64,000 nucleotides of DNA from Rhodobacteraceae bacterium NBU2976 (GTDB lineage: Bacteria; Pseudomonadota; Alphaproteobacteria; Rhodobacterales; Rhodobacteraceae): the NCBI GenBank assembly GCA_023630215.1, contig JALPRQ010000001.1:1674001-1738000 (forward strand). Reading direction: 5' to 3'. Below the pieces are notes generated by a model that saw only the letters and a list, made by a program, of their open reading frames with translations, searched no databases and had not been told where the DNA came from. The first letter of the stretch is position 1. Each line of letters starts with the position of its first letter. This document shows, piece after piece, positions 52,701 to 61,800 of the stretch. A program made the translations under genes and the position numbers.

Positions 52701-52730
52701 AAAGAAAAACGCCGCGACTGGCGCGGCGTT
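52701..52730 (-). terminator. Rho-independent terminator of the 52755-52964 gene
   Basis: Stem AACGCCGCG (52708-52716) with CGCGGCGTT (52722-52730), loop ACTGG, followed on the minus strand by five T residues. Confidence 0.78.
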
Positions 52731-52754
52731 CATTCTAATAACTTTCAAACAGGC

Positions 52755-52964
52755 TTAGCGGCCGTCGTTATCAGAGCTAGACGTGGAAATCGCCAGAGCA
52801 ATCAAACCAATTGCAATCAAAGGAATAATCCAAGCGCCCGAGGACCCCATTGGTTCGCTTGGTGCCATAACGTCAACCGGTGGTGCAACATAAGCAACGG
52901 TGCCTGCGATGGATGCAGAAGCTGCCAGAAGACCAGTAGTGGTGAAAGTGATAAGTTTTTTCAT
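52755..52964 (-). CDS. Small hydrophobic protein A, Rhodobacterales-type, unknown
   Basis: 69 residues: signal-like N-terminus MKKLITFTTTGLLAASASIAG, a Pro/Val/Ala linker, then PMGSSGAWIIPLIAIGLI (about 40-57), a single membrane helix, and a Ser/Asp tail. Shares this exact segment with the neighbour at 53094-53297, so they are paralogues. Has its own terminator. Similar short proteins recur in Rhodobacteraceae; the function is unknown. Confidence 0.72.
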   Translation of the reverse strand: MKKLITFTTTGLLAASASIAGTVAYVAPPVDVMAPSEPMGSSGAWIIPLIAIGLIALAISTSSSDNDGR

Positions 52965-53038
52965 TAGATACTCCTCTGATTAATCATGCGAGATCATATT
53001 AACGCAAATTGAGAAGTCACCAAATAAACATATGTAAC

Positions 53039-53069
53039 AAAAAAAACGCCGGGCAGTGTGTGCCCGGCG
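53039..53069 (-). terminator. Rho-independent terminator of the 53094-53297 gene
   Basis: Stem CGCCGGGCA (53047-53055) with TGCCCGGCG (53061-53069), loop GTGTG, and eight T on the minus strand (53039-53046). Strong. Confidence 0.85.
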
Positions 53070-53093
53070 CCACATACCAATTAGCGGTAAAGC

Positions 53094-53297
53094 TTAGTCG
53101 GTGCTGCTGTCCTGCGAGATTGCCAGGGCGATAAGGCCGATAGCGATCAGCGGGATGATCCAAGCGCCCGAGGAACCCATCGGTGCGGATTCTTCGACGA
53201 CGACCGGAGCGGCCGGTGCGACATAAGCAACAGCGCCAGCGATCGCAGAACCAGCTGCAAATACACCAGCAAGTGCCAGACGTACAGTTTTCAACAT
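53094..53297 (-). CDS. Small hydrophobic protein B, paralogue of A
   Basis: 67 residues starting MLKTVRLALAGVFAAGSAI (signal-like). The sequence PMGSSGAWIIPLIAIGLI is identical to its neighbour, followed by ALAIS and a short acidic tail. Start at 53297 is chosen because the longer frame (from 53348) lacks a signal-like N-terminus. GAGTCTCCAATT precedes it. Divergent from the GT2 gene. A tandem duplication with separate promoters and terminators is likely. Confidence 0.72.
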   Translation of the reverse strand: MLKTVRLALAGVFAAGSAIAGAVAYVAPAAPVVVEESAPMGSSGAWIIPLIAIGLIALAISQDSSTD

Positions 53298-53381
53298 TGG
53301 AGTCTCCAATTTAGTTACAAATTTGTATTCGCGGTATAGTATGAACAACTTAGCGATGTCCAGACTTACGGAAGTGATATT

Positions 53382-54317
53382 ATGATATGCGCGGCTATTT
53401 GCACACGAGAGCGCCCCGAAATGTTGCGAAGAATGTTTAATAGTTGCGCAAATGTCACAAAATCACACAAGATCGGCTTCAAAATCATACTGGTTGAAAA
53501 CGGTGACGCTATCTATGGCCAGCAAATCGCTGCCGAATATTCAGATCGCTTGACGATAAACTATATCAATGAGCCGGAACTGGGTCTTGTCTGCGCACGA
53601 AATGCCGCGATCGAGGCATTTCTAAAAACGGATTGCGACTGGATGGCCTCGCTTGATGATGATGGGGCGGTTTTGGAGGGATGGCTGAACGCTTATTTGC
53701 ACGCAATCGAGCTTTATCCCGATGCCAAAGCCTTTGCCGGCCCGACGCCACAGATTGAAATGGCCTCGGCGAGCCCATGGTTCCAACGCAAAAAGTCCCG
53801 CGATCACAAATTGGGTGGGGTGGAGTGGGATGCCTCGACGGCAAATGCGCTTTTTCACCGGAGTCTATTTGATGAGACCGGTCCGGGTTTGCGCTTTGAT
53901 CCCAGATTCAATTTAAGCGGAGGCGAAGATACCCGGCTTTTCCGACAGCTCAAACATCTAGATATCCCGGTCCTTTGGGTTCCCGACGCCATTATTTTGG
54001 AAAAGACCGATGAAACACGCGGGAAGTTTGCCAATCGGTTTCGACGCGCGACTCAATTTTCGCAAAATCGAGGTAAAATCGCCATCTTGGAGCATGGGAT
54101 TGTTTTGGGTTTGATTTTAAACCTTGGGACATCGTTATTGTCCCTGATTAACGCTGGATTGCAATTGCCCGCCGGATTGCTGACCGCGTTGGTGAAGCAA
54201 AATCTGGGTCAGCAAATATTCTCGAACGGCATGCGTATGTTTGCACAGGCGTTGGGACGCCTGAAGGCTGTGTTTCGTCCCTTGGGTGGGTATTACATGG
54301 AAACGGACGGCAAATGA
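53382..54317 (+). CDS. Glycosyltransferase family 2
   Basis: Cytoplasmic GT-A fold transferase, 311 residues. MICAAICTRERPEML (family start), NEPELGLVCARN, then the metal motif LDDDGAVLEGW (DDD) and a final hydrophobic stretch (about 230-275, GLILNLGTSLLSLINAGLQL), which may anchor it to the membrane. Acts on an unknown lipid- or polysaccharide acceptor. Its stop overlaps the next start by 4 bp, so the two genes are coupled. Confidence 0.85.
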   Translation: MICAAICTRERPEMLRRMFNSCANVTKSHKIGFKIILVENGDAIYGQQIAAEYSDRLTINYINEPELGLVCARNAAIEAFLKTDCDWMASLDDDGAVLEGWLNAYLHAIELYPDAKAFAGPTPQIEMASASPWFQRKKSRDHKLGGVEWDASTANALFHRSLFDETGPGLRFDPRFNLSGGEDTRLFRQLKHLDIPVLWVPDAIILEKTDETRGKFANRFRRATQFSQNRGKIAILEHGIVLGLILNLGTSLLSLINAGLQLPAGLLTALVKQNLGQQIFSNGMRMFAQALGRLKAVFRPLGGYYMETDGK

Positions 54318-55117
54318 GCGGGGACGCGATTTTACACACGCGTCTGCCACTGGATCCTGCTGCCTTGACGTCGTTGCACCGTTTGCCGGGCACATTTGTG
54401 TGTGCCCAAGCGGACTGGTTGATACGTGATGAGGTGTTTGCGCAGCAAATGTCCTATCGTGAGCGGCTGATTACCGAACATTCCGACAAGGTCATTGCCC
54501 ATCCGTCAACAGAATCCGGCTGGTTATCTCCGCTAATAGACATGATCCTATCTGCACTTGATCCACATTATATTATAGGGCGCGATATTATTACCCGGCC
54601 AGACGGACATCAGGTGGCGCGCACCAACGATCTGAAAATGATCGGGCAATTGGTTCAAGAGGATATTTTGATTTTGGAGCGCGACGGGTCAGAACATCGC
54701 CTTGTGGGTGGCATATTGTGTTTTCCTGCAAGTTGGACCTTGTCACAAAAGGTCGGCGCGTCCCTGAACCGCATTCATGCGCCGGTGTCCGCATATTCCG
54801 ACAGCATGAACGACCGCGTCGAACGTATGTTCCACAATCTGCCGATGGACAGGATATTGGCCCGATATAACTTTCTGGAATATGATAGCCCAGAGCTTTT
54901 TCATCCGCTTGGCGAATATGAAACCCGGCCACAGGGGACGCGAAACTATTTGCGGATGGAGCGACAGACCATTCGATGTATCCCGGGAAGCGAAGCGCGG
55001 GTGTTTGCCATTCATACTTATGTCGTCGACAAGCGAAAATTGCCCGTGGATCAGGTGCAGTTGGTAAACAAGATACGTGCAGATCGAAACCACTTGCGAC
55101 AATCGCACGCATCCTGA
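54314..55117 (+). CDS. DUF3445 heme-dependent oxidative N-demethylase-like protein
   Basis: 267 residues of the DUF3445 family (HODM alpha-subunit type), some members of which demethylate dimethylamine using heme. Visible: FCAQADW-like opening, the family core (RTNDLKMIGQLVQEDILILER), LCFPASWTLSQKVGASLNRIHAPV and YLRMERQTIRCIPGSEA. No HODM partner subunits (reductase/ferredoxin or amine genes) are nearby. Here it is translationally coupled to a GT2 glycosyltransferase, an unexpected pairing. Confidence 0.8.
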   Translation: MSGDAILHTRLPLDPAALTSLHRLPGTFVCAQADWLIRDEVFAQQMSYRERLITEHSDKVIAHPSTESGWLSPLIDMILSALDPHYIIGRDIITRPDGHQVARTNDLKMIGQLVQEDILILERDGSEHRLVGGILCFPASWTLSQKVGASLNRIHAPVSAYSDSMNDRVERMFHNLPMDRILARYNFLEYDSPELFHPLGEYETRPQGTRNYLRMERQTIRCIPGSEARVFAIHTYVVDKRKLPVDQVQLVNKIRADRNHLRQSHAS

Positions 55118-55199
55118 TCGCACAATTCCAAGCGCTGGACATCTTTAAAAATGGACGATCAGCGCTAGATCATTGGAAACGAACAGGAAAGGAACCGTT

Positions 55200-55826
55200 A
55201 TGAGCATTCGTCTGGGAGATATCGCTCCGAATTTCACGATTGCCACCACTAAGGGTGACATTGATTTTCATGACTGGGCAGGGGAGTCGTGGGTGTTCTT
55301 CTTTAGCCACCCCGCAGATTTTACGCCTGTCTGCACCACCGAAATGGGGATGACATCGAAATTATCGGCGGAGTTTGCAGCGCGCAATGTCAAACCGCTG
55401 GGTCTGTCCACGGACACGGTCGAAGAACATCTGCGTTGGATCAATGACGTCAACGAAACGCAGGGCACAGACCTGCAATTCCCCATCGTTGCCGACAAGG
55501 ATCGCAAGATCGCAACGCTTTACGACATGATCCATCCGAACACGGATGATACGGCTGCGGTGCGCAGTGTCTTTATTATCGACCCCAACAAAAAAGTCCG
55601 CCTGACACTGACCTATCCGATGAATGTCGGGCGCAATTTCGACGAGATTCTGCGCGTAATTGATGCGTTGCAGTTTGCTGATAAAAATACCGTCGCAACC
55701 CCAGCCAATTGGCGTCCGGGCGATAAGGTAATCATTCCCCTGTCGGTTTCGGATGAGCAGGCGGCAACAAAATATCCCAATGGATTTGAGACGATCAAAC
55801 CTTACCTTCGGACCACAAAAATCTGA
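55200..55826 (+). CDS. 1-Cys peroxiredoxin (Prx6-type)
   Basis: Thiol peroxidase reducing H2O2 and organic hydroperoxides. 208 residues with the peroxidatic Cys45 in PADFTPVCTTE and no other cysteine, so a 1-Cys enzyme needing an external reductant (glutathione, ascorbate or thioredoxin). C-terminal domain WRPGDKVIIPLSVSDEQAA typical of Prx6. Start at 55200 lies behind AAAGGAACC. Terminator immediately downstream. Confidence 0.93.
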   Translation: MSIRLGDIAPNFTIATTKGDIDFHDWAGESWVFFFSHPADFTPVCTTEMGMTSKLSAEFAARNVKPLGLSTDTVEEHLRWINDVNETQGTDLQFPIVADKDRKIATLYDMIHPNTDDTAAVRSVFIIDPNKKVRLTLTYPMNVGRNFDEILRVIDALQFADKNTVATPANWRPGDKVIIPLSVSDEQAATKYPNGFETIKPYLRTTKI

Positions 55827-55830
55827 TATA

Positions 55831-55859
55831 AAAGGGCCCCACATTCGGGGCCCTTTTTC
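55831..55859 (+). terminator. Rho-independent terminator after peroxiredoxin
   Basis: Stem AAAGGGCCCC (55831-55840) with GGGGCCCTTT (55847-55856), 6-nt loop, further T residues. Confidence 0.85.
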
Positions 55860-55912
55860 TATTCCCTCGGCTAACGGACTGGTCTAGGACTGTTCGCGGG
55901 AGGAGTCCCCAA

Positions 55913-56818
55913 TTGACAAATCATTCTGCTGGCCGCCCCGTTTACGGGGTTTTTCTTGTGGTGGTTGCCGTTCTGGCTTTTGCCATCACGGATGTATTGG
56001 TGAAATTCCTTGTCGAGCGCCATCCCGTCAGTGTGATTGTTGCGTTCCGATATACCGTAAGTCTGATCATGCTGACGGCGCTGATGTGGCCGCGCTATCG
56101 TGGTGCACTCTGGCGCACAGAGCGCACCAAAATGGTGGTGTTGCGGGGGATGGTCTTGTCGGTCGGATCACTGACCATGGGGCTGGCTTTGCAGCGGATT
56201 CCGGTCGCCGAGGCGGTGTCTATTCTTTATATCTCGCCATTTGCGGTCATGTTGCTAGCCGCGCCCCTGTTGGGAGAGCGGTTGACACCCATCATGTGGC
56301 TGGGGGCCGTGTTTGGTTTTGCCGGGGTCCTGCTGATATTGCGGCCGGGCGGGGGGCTTGACGGGGTTGGTGTGGCGCTTGCCTTGGCCAACGCGGTGTT
56401 GGCAACGGCCTATCACCTTCTGACTCGTTTCCTGACCCGAACGGAATCAACCAAGGCAATGCTGTTTCATGTAACTCTGGTGGGTGCGGTGTTCTTTAAT
56501 ATTCTCGCCATTGGGGCAATTGGCGATTTCCGTCCAACACTCGCAGAAATCGGCTTGATGCTGATGCTCGGCGTATTTGCGACACTGGGTCACTTTCTGT
56601 TTACGGCTGCCTATCGCGAGGCCCCGGCGTCCTTACTGGCTCCGATCAATTACATGCATATTGTCTGGGCGACTGGGCTTGGGTGGCTGGTGTTCGGGGA
56701 TATTCCGGCAGTGCTGAGTGCGCTGGGAATGGGGATGATCATCGCATCGGGTGTCGTGACGACTTTGCTGGCCCGTCGCGCACGAAAAAGCCCGCCAAAA
56801 CTGGCGGGCTTTACCTGA
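55913..56818 (+). CDS. DMT superfamily EamA-type transporter
   Basis: Ten-helix drug/metabolite exporter with two EamA repeats, 301 residues. Repeat 1 ends in VAEAVSILYISPFAVMLLA and repeat 2 in APASLLAPINYMHIVWA, both EamA signatures. Start is a TTG at 55913 behind GGGAGGAG with six-base spacing. Substrate unknown. Its last codons contain the glnA terminator on the other strand, so coding sequence and terminator are superimposed. Confidence 0.88.
   Translation: MTNHSAGRPVYGVFLVVVAVLAFAITDVLVKFLVERHPVSVIVAFRYTVSLIMLTALMWPRYRGALWRTERTKMVVLRGMVLSVGSLTMGLALQRIPVAEAVSILYISPFAVMLLAAPLLGERLTPIMWLGAVFGFAGVLLILRPGGGLDGVGVALALANAVLATAYHLLTRFLTRTESTKAMLFHVTLVGAVFFNILAIGAIGDFRPTLAEIGLMLMLGVFATLGHFLFTAAYREAPASLLAPINYMHIVWATGLGWLVFGDIPAVLSALGMGMIIASGVVTTLLARRARKSPPKLAGFT
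56785..56812 (-). terminator. glnA Rho-independent terminator inside the EamA coding end
   Basis: Stem AAAGCCCGCCA (56787-56797) with TGGCGGGCTTT (56802-56812), loop AAAC; minus-strand T-run 56785-56789. It ends the glnBA transcript yet encodes the last residues of the convergent EamA gene. Confidence 0.82.
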
Positions 56819-56831
56819 ATTGTCGTGCTGA

Positions 56832-58241
56832 TTAGCAGCTGTAATACATGCCGTATTCAACCGGGTGAGGTGTGTGTTCGTATTTGTACACTTCTTCCCA
56901 CTTCAGTTCCATGTAGCCTTCGATCTGGTCTTTGGTGAACACGTCACCAGCCAGCAGGAAGTCCATGTCGGCTTCCAGTTCGTCCAGCGCTTCGCGCAAG
57001 CTCGCACAGACGGTTGGGATACCGGCCAGCTCTTCCGGCGGCAGATCATAAAGGTCTTTGTCCGACGGATCGCCTGGATCAATCTTGTTCTTGATCCCGT
57101 CAATGCCCGCCATCAAAAGGGCGGCAAAGCACAGATACGGGTTCGAAGACGGATCAGGGAAGCGCGCCTCGACACGTTTCGCTTTCGGCGATTCTGCCCA
57201 AGGAATACGGACACAACCCGAACGGTTACGAGCAGAATATGCACGCAGAACCGGGGCTTCGAAGCCCGGGATCAGACGCTTGTAGCTGTTGGTCGACGGG
57301 TTGGTGAAGGCATTGAGCGCTTTTGCGTGCTTCAGGATCCCACCAATGAACCACAGAGCTTCGGAGGACAGATCAGCATATTTGTCGCCAGCAAACAGCG
57401 GCTTGCCATCTTTCCAAACCGACATGTTCACGTGCATCCCAGTGCCGTTGTCACCAGCAATTGGTTTCGGCATGAAGGTAGCGGATTTGCCATAGGCCTG
57501 CGCCACATTGTGGATCACATATTTGTATTTCTGCAGCTCGTCCGCCTGTTTGGTCAGCGTGCCGAATATCAGACCCAGCTCGTGCTGACACGACGCCACT
57601 TCGTGGTGATGCTTGTCAACTTTCATGCCCATGCGCTTCATGGTGGACAGCATTTCGCCGCGAATGTCCTGCGCCGCATCTGTCGGTGGAACCGGGAAAT
57701 ACCCGCCCTTGACACCCGGACGGTGGCCGGAGTTGCCCATTTCATATTCGGTATCGGAGTTCCAGGCGGCATCAATCGCATCCACCTCGAACGACACTTT
57801 GTTCATCGTGTTGGCGAAACGCACATCGTCAAACAGGAAGAATTCTGCTTCCGGGCCGAAATACGCCGCATCACCGATACCCGAGGCTTTCAAGTAAGCT
57901 TCGGCTTTGGTTGCGGTCGAGCGTGGGTCGCGCGCATAGGCTTCGCCAGTGTCGGGTTCTACGATGGAACAATGAATACACAGGGTTTTTTCAGCGAAGA
58001 ACGGATCGATATAGGCGGACTCGGGGTCCGGGATCAGTTTCATGTCGGATTCATTGATGGCTTTCCAGCCAGCGATGGAGGATCCGTCAAACATGAACCC
58101 GTCTTCGAGGAAATCCTCGTCTACCTGGTCTTCGCACAACGTAACGTGCTGCAATTTGCCACGCGGGTCGGTGAAACGAATATCGACATATTCGATCTCC
58201 TCGTCCTTGATGGTCTTCAGAATGGTTTTGATGTCACTCAT
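56832..58241 (-). CDS. glnA: Glutamine synthetase, type I
   Basis: Assimilates ammonium into glutamine with ATP; dodecameric and adenylylated on Tyr. 469 residues: [19 protein letters not shown], the Arg/flap loop and the adenylylation-site context DLYDLPPEE (GSI-beta type). C-terminal EYGMYYSC. Downstream partner of glnB (21 bp apart), the standard alphaproteobacterial glnBA operon under NtrC control in other species; no NtrC site is asserted here. Confidence 0.97.
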   Translation of the reverse strand: MSDIKTILKTIKDEEIEYVDIRFTDPRGKLQHVTLCEDQVDEDFLEDGFMFDGSSIAGWKAINESDMKLIPDPESAYIDPFFAEKTLCIHCSIVEPDTGEAYARDPRSTATKAEAYLKASGIGDAAYFGPEAEFFLFDDVRFANTMNKVSFEVDAIDAAWNSDTEYEMGNSGHRPGVKGGYFPVPPTDAAQDIRGEMLSTMKRMGMKVDKHHHEVASCQHELGLIFGTLTKQADELQKYKYVIHNVAQAYGKSATFMPKPIAGDNGTGMHVNMSVWKDGKPLFAGDKYADLSSEALWFIGGILKHAKALNAFTNPSTNSYKRLIPGFEAPVLRAYSARNRSGCVRIPWAESPKAKRVEARFPDPSSNPYLCFAALLMAGIDGIKNKIDPGDPSDKDLYDLPPEELAGIPTVCASLREALDELEADMDFLLAGDVFTKDQIEGYMELKWEEVYKYEHTPHPVEYGMYYSC

Positions 58242-58262
58242 GATGATTTCCTTTTATTGGAA

Positions 58263-58628
<366 letters not shown>

Positions 58629-58756
58629 TCACAAAACATCTGTGCAGAGCCGTTTCAATTCGTTAGCTTTTTTAGGGATTGGGGCAGGTGAGGTTTCCCT
58701 TAGGTCTGCCTATATTTTGTGCAATTTGCTTAATTGCTGAACAGATTGAGAAGGCC

Positions 58757-60418
58757 ATGACGGAACTGCTGACTGCCGCCCAGATGCGGGCCATCGAACA
58801 AGCTGCGATTGACAGCGGGGAAGTGACCGGGCTGGAGCTGATGGAACGGGCAGGGCGCGGTGTCGTCGAGGCAGTGCTGGAGGAATGGCCGGAAATGGCG
58901 ATGGCACCGCAGCGGGCGGTGGTGCTATGCGGGCCTGGGAATAACGGCGGCGACGGGTTTGTCGTGGCGCGTTTGCTGAAAGACCGCGGCTGGGCGGTAG
59001 AGGTGTTTTTGTATGGGGAGGTTGCGAAGCTGCCGCCGGATGCGAAGGTGAATGCAGAGCGGTGGTTGGAGATTGGGGAAGTAAAGAGTCTCAACCTTGA
59101 ATCAATGCAATTACTCGCTAATGAAATGGATGTAGAGACTGGGGTATTGGTTGATGCGATATTTGGTACAGGATTGAGCCGGCCAATCGATCAGGAATTG
59201 ATACAATGCATCGATTTCGTTACTCGCCATAGACCATTTTTTTTCCTGCAGGTCGTTAGCATCGACATTCCCAGCGGGATGTGTGCCGATAGCGGTCGAA
59301 TTCTTAGGGAAGCAAACAGTGACAATCCACTTCTTCGATCTGATCTGACAGTAAGTTTCCATACTGGCAAAACAGGACAGTATGCATCCGATGCTTTGAA
59401 CACAATCGAGCGCATCCGCGTTGTAGATATTGGTCTAGATAACATCTCGATGGATGACATTCCGCAGCAGACGGAACTAATCGAGGGTGTCGGGTGGAAC
59501 TTAAGCAAGGCTACTAAAGCTATTGGTTACAAATACTCCTACGGCCACGCCCTCATCCTCTCAGGCCCACATACCAAAACCGGGGCGGCACGCCTTGCCG
59601 CGCGTGGTGCGATGCGGATCGGGGCAGGACTGGTGACCGTTGGTTCCCCTTCAGACGCCCTTGCGGAACATGCTGCGCAGTTGAATGCGATTATGCTCGG
59701 GGAGATTGGAGACGCCGAAGCCTTGACGGAAGCTCTCAGTGATACGCGTATCAACGCGCTTTGTCTCGGGCCGGGATTAGGATTGGATGACCGCGCTAAA
59801 GGGTTGGTGGAAGCTGCCCTTGTCTTCAATGAAAATAGGATCGTGCCCGACGCTGAGGTGGGCGTATCGCGCCCTCCCCGGGGGGAGGGGCGGGCGCGAT
59901 CCGGGGCTGACGCTCCGGGGACGGTATTGGATGCGGATGCTTTGACCATCCTGTCAAAAGAACCGGACTTGTTCGCACTACTACACGACAAATGCGTCCT
60001 CACCCCGCACGCAGGCGAGTTCGCGCGGCTATTCCCTGACATCGTCGAAAAACTAAACGCTATCCCAACCACCGGCCCTGCCTATTCCAAGGTTGATGCT
60101 ACGCGCGAAGCCGCCAAGCGGGCAGGGTGCGTGGTGTTGTTCAAAGGGCCGGACACTGTCATCGCTGCGCCTGACGGCAGATGCTCCATCAACTCCGCCC
60201 ACTATGAACGCGGCGCCCCGTGGCTTGCCACCGCCGGATCGGGGGATGTGCTTGCCGGGTTCATCACCGGATTGCTCGCCCGTGGCTTTCCGCCAATGCA
60301 AGCTGCAGAAACCGCGGCTTGGCTACATGTAGAATGTGCATTGACGTTCGGCCCGGGACTGATTGCCGAAGATATTCCCGAACAGCTTCCCGCGGTGTTT
60401 AAAGCGCTGAACCTCTAG
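58757..60418 (+). CDS. nnr: Bifunctional NAD(P)H-hydrate repair enzyme Nnr
   Basis: Repairs damaged NADHX/NADPHX: an N-terminal epimerase (YjeF_N, about 1-215; GPGNNGGDGFVVARLL) and a C-terminal ADP-dependent dehydratase of the ribokinase fold (about 225-553; NxD-type VLDADALT and GSGDVLAGFITG). 553 residues, slightly long. Two oddities: codons about 110-260 (59085-59540) are AT-richer than the flanks, and codons about 362-388 are a GC-rich in-frame insertion inside a conserved loop. Start at 58757 (MTELLTAAQMRAIEQ) follows GAGAAGG. Coupled in overlap (4 bp) with the convergent DUF2314 gene. Confidence 0.9.
   Translation: MTELLTAAQMRAIEQAAIDSGEVTGLELMERAGRGVVEAVLEEWPEMAMAPQRAVVLCGPGNNGGDGFVVARLLKDRGWAVEVFLYGEVAKLPPDAKVNAERWLEIGEVKSLNLESMQLLANEMDVETGVLVDAIFGTGLSRPIDQELIQCIDFVTRHRPFFFLQVVSIDIPSGMCADSGRILREANSDNPLLRSDLTVSFHTGKTGQYASDALNTIERIRVVDIGLDNISMDDIPQQTELIEGVGWNLSKATKAIGYKYSYGHALILSGPHTKTGAARLAARGAMRIGAGLVTVGSPSDALAEHAAQLNAIMLGEIGDAEALTEALSDTRINALCLGPGLGLDDRAKGLVEAALVFNENRIVPDAEVGVSRPPRGEGRARSGADAPGTVLDADALTILSKEPDLFALLHDKCVLTPHAGEFARLFPDIVEKLNAIPTTGPAYSKVDATREAAKRAGCVVLFKGPDTVIAAPDGRCSINSAHYERGAPWLATAGSGDVLAGFITGLLARGFPPMQAAETAAWLHVECALTFGPGLIAEDIPEQLPAVFKALNL
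59866..59900. repeat. GC-rich palindromic element inserted in frame in nnr
   Basis: ATCGCGCCC (59866-59874) and GGGCGCGAT (59892-59900) are a perfect 9-bp inverted repeat; inside lie TCCCC and GGGGA runs that extend the stem. A further CCGGGG/CTCCGGGG repeat follows to about 59918. The whole inserted stretch (about 59840-59920, 81 bp) keeps the reading frame. It resembles intragenic palindromic repeats. Confidence 0.6.
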
Positions 60419-61065
60419 CGGACAAAAAACGGCGGAATCGGGTCCGAGCTGAGGATCGTTTTCATCGCGGCAACCTCATCTTCAGCCATATATTGGAACA
60501 ACGCTCGTGTCGAGAAATGACCGTAAATGGTGCCGTCAGCCACGATCGACCAGTCTTGAATCATCTCTTCGGTGAATTCCAATCGCTCGCCAATTTCGAA
60601 TCCGTCCAACCATTCCGGAATATTGTCGAGAGCCGCTGAATAGTGGCCTTCTCCCAGTTGAAGAAGATCGGTTGTCCAGATGATTTCGTGAGCGTAACTG
60701 CCCTGATCCATGATGGGGAATCGCACCTTGACGGTAAAGTCGTCTTGGTTCGCACCGGGAGCATTAAACGCATCAAGAAACTGCCCCAGATACTGGCGCG
60801 AAAGGGCCTCGGCCTGATTCATGTTCAGATCGTCTGCGGCAGTGATGATCAGACTACCACCTTCAGAACCCCCCGAGGGGTTGACCGTCTTGGCGACAGA
60901 CTTGCCGCCCGTTTCAGGTGTGTTGTCCGTGTTCAGGATGCTGGTTGCACGATCCCTGATCCCATCAATTCCCCCGATTCCGTCGAGAATGTGAGGATTG
61001 TCCTGATAGTATCCGTGTCCAATCGCGGCGATTATAACGCCTGCAATGATAACACCTCGCGCCAT
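60415..61065 (-). CDS. DUF2314 domain protein, exported, paralogue 1
   Basis: 216 residues: N-terminal hydrophobic leader (ARGVIIAGVIIAAIGHG), Ser/Thr-rich linker, then a DUF2314 (YegJ-like) domain (about 90-216) with VKVRFPIMDQGSYAHEIIWT and a C-terminal DPIPPFF. Secreted or membrane-anchored; function unknown. It lies just upstream of paralogue 2 in the opposite sense of transcription order (both minus strand). Overlaps the nnr stop by 4 bp. Confidence 0.78.
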   Translation of the reverse strand: MARGVIIAGVIIAAIGHGYYQDNPHILDGIGGIDGIRDRATSILNTDNTPETGGKSVAKTVNPSGGSEGGSLIITAADDLNMNQAEALSRQYLGQFLDAFNAPGANQDDFTVKVRFPIMDQGSYAHEIIWTTDLLQLGEGHYSAALDNIPEWLDGFEIGERLEFTEEMIQDWSIVADGTIYGHFSTRALFQYMAEDEVAAMKTILSSDPIPPFFVR

Positions 61066-61122
61066 CGTGCTCCCTCCGGTTTCCGTCTATTCTATCCTTG
61101 CCTCGATGATTCCTGAACCCGG

Positions 61123-61626
61123 TTATTGGCTCAGAAAATCGTCGGGAACCGGGTTATCATGAAGCGTCGACATAATGCTATCAGCTTTTTCGGGTGACAG
61201 TTTCGGTAGCAGCACCCGGACTGTGAAATATCCAAAAACCTTGCCGTTTTCGTTTATGTACCAGTCAACGATCATGTCCTCGGCGAATCGAACGTTACTG
61301 CCCAGATGAAATCCCGGCATATAGTTTGGCTCGTTCGACAGGCGACCAACAAAACTGCCATCTTCCAGCCGATCAAAATAGGTTACCCAGATCACTTCGG
61401 CGGTTGTCGCTGCATTATCGACCGGAAATTCTACTTTGACGCCAAAATCTGCTGGTTCCCCCTTGTGGCGATCATAGCGATCCAGAAATTGTGGAAGATA
61501 GGTAATGGCAGTTTCGATTGCTGCCGACATGTCTGGATCGTTGGAGTCGGTTTCAATGACCAAATCACCCGCAATCCCCGGAAGGGCCATCAGCCATAAA
61601 ATCACAAAGACAATCAGGTTTCGCAT
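61123..61626 (-). CDS. DUF2314 domain protein, exported, paralogue 2
   Basis: 167 residues: signal peptide (RNLIVFVILWLMALPGIAG) followed directly by a DUF2314 domain: VKVEFPVDNAATTAEVIWVT, GRLSNEPNYMPGFHLG and VDWYINENGKVFGYFTVRVLL. Paralogue of the downstream gene (same strand, 57 bp gap), consistent with tandem duplication. Role unknown. Confidence 0.8.
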   Translation of the reverse strand: MRNLIVFVILWLMALPGIAGDLVIETDSNDPDMSAAIETAITYLPQFLDRYDRHKGEPADFGVKVEFPVDNAATTAEVIWVTYFDRLEDGSFVGRLSNEPNYMPGFHLGSNVRFAEDMIVDWYINENGKVFGYFTVRVLLPKLSPEKADSIMSTLHDNPVPDDFLSQ

Positions 61627-61800
61627 CATAAATTACGTTCCAGCGCCCACTTGCGCGCCAGACTATAGCGTCGCACCAACATTTGTCATCGCACAAGTCT
61701 GTGCTTTGCGCGAAAAATGTGATTTTCCCCTCGCCACCCCAATAATCCTCTGCTAGAGAGGCGCCGGAATTTCTGTCGCCTTGGCGGCGGCTATTGGTAT

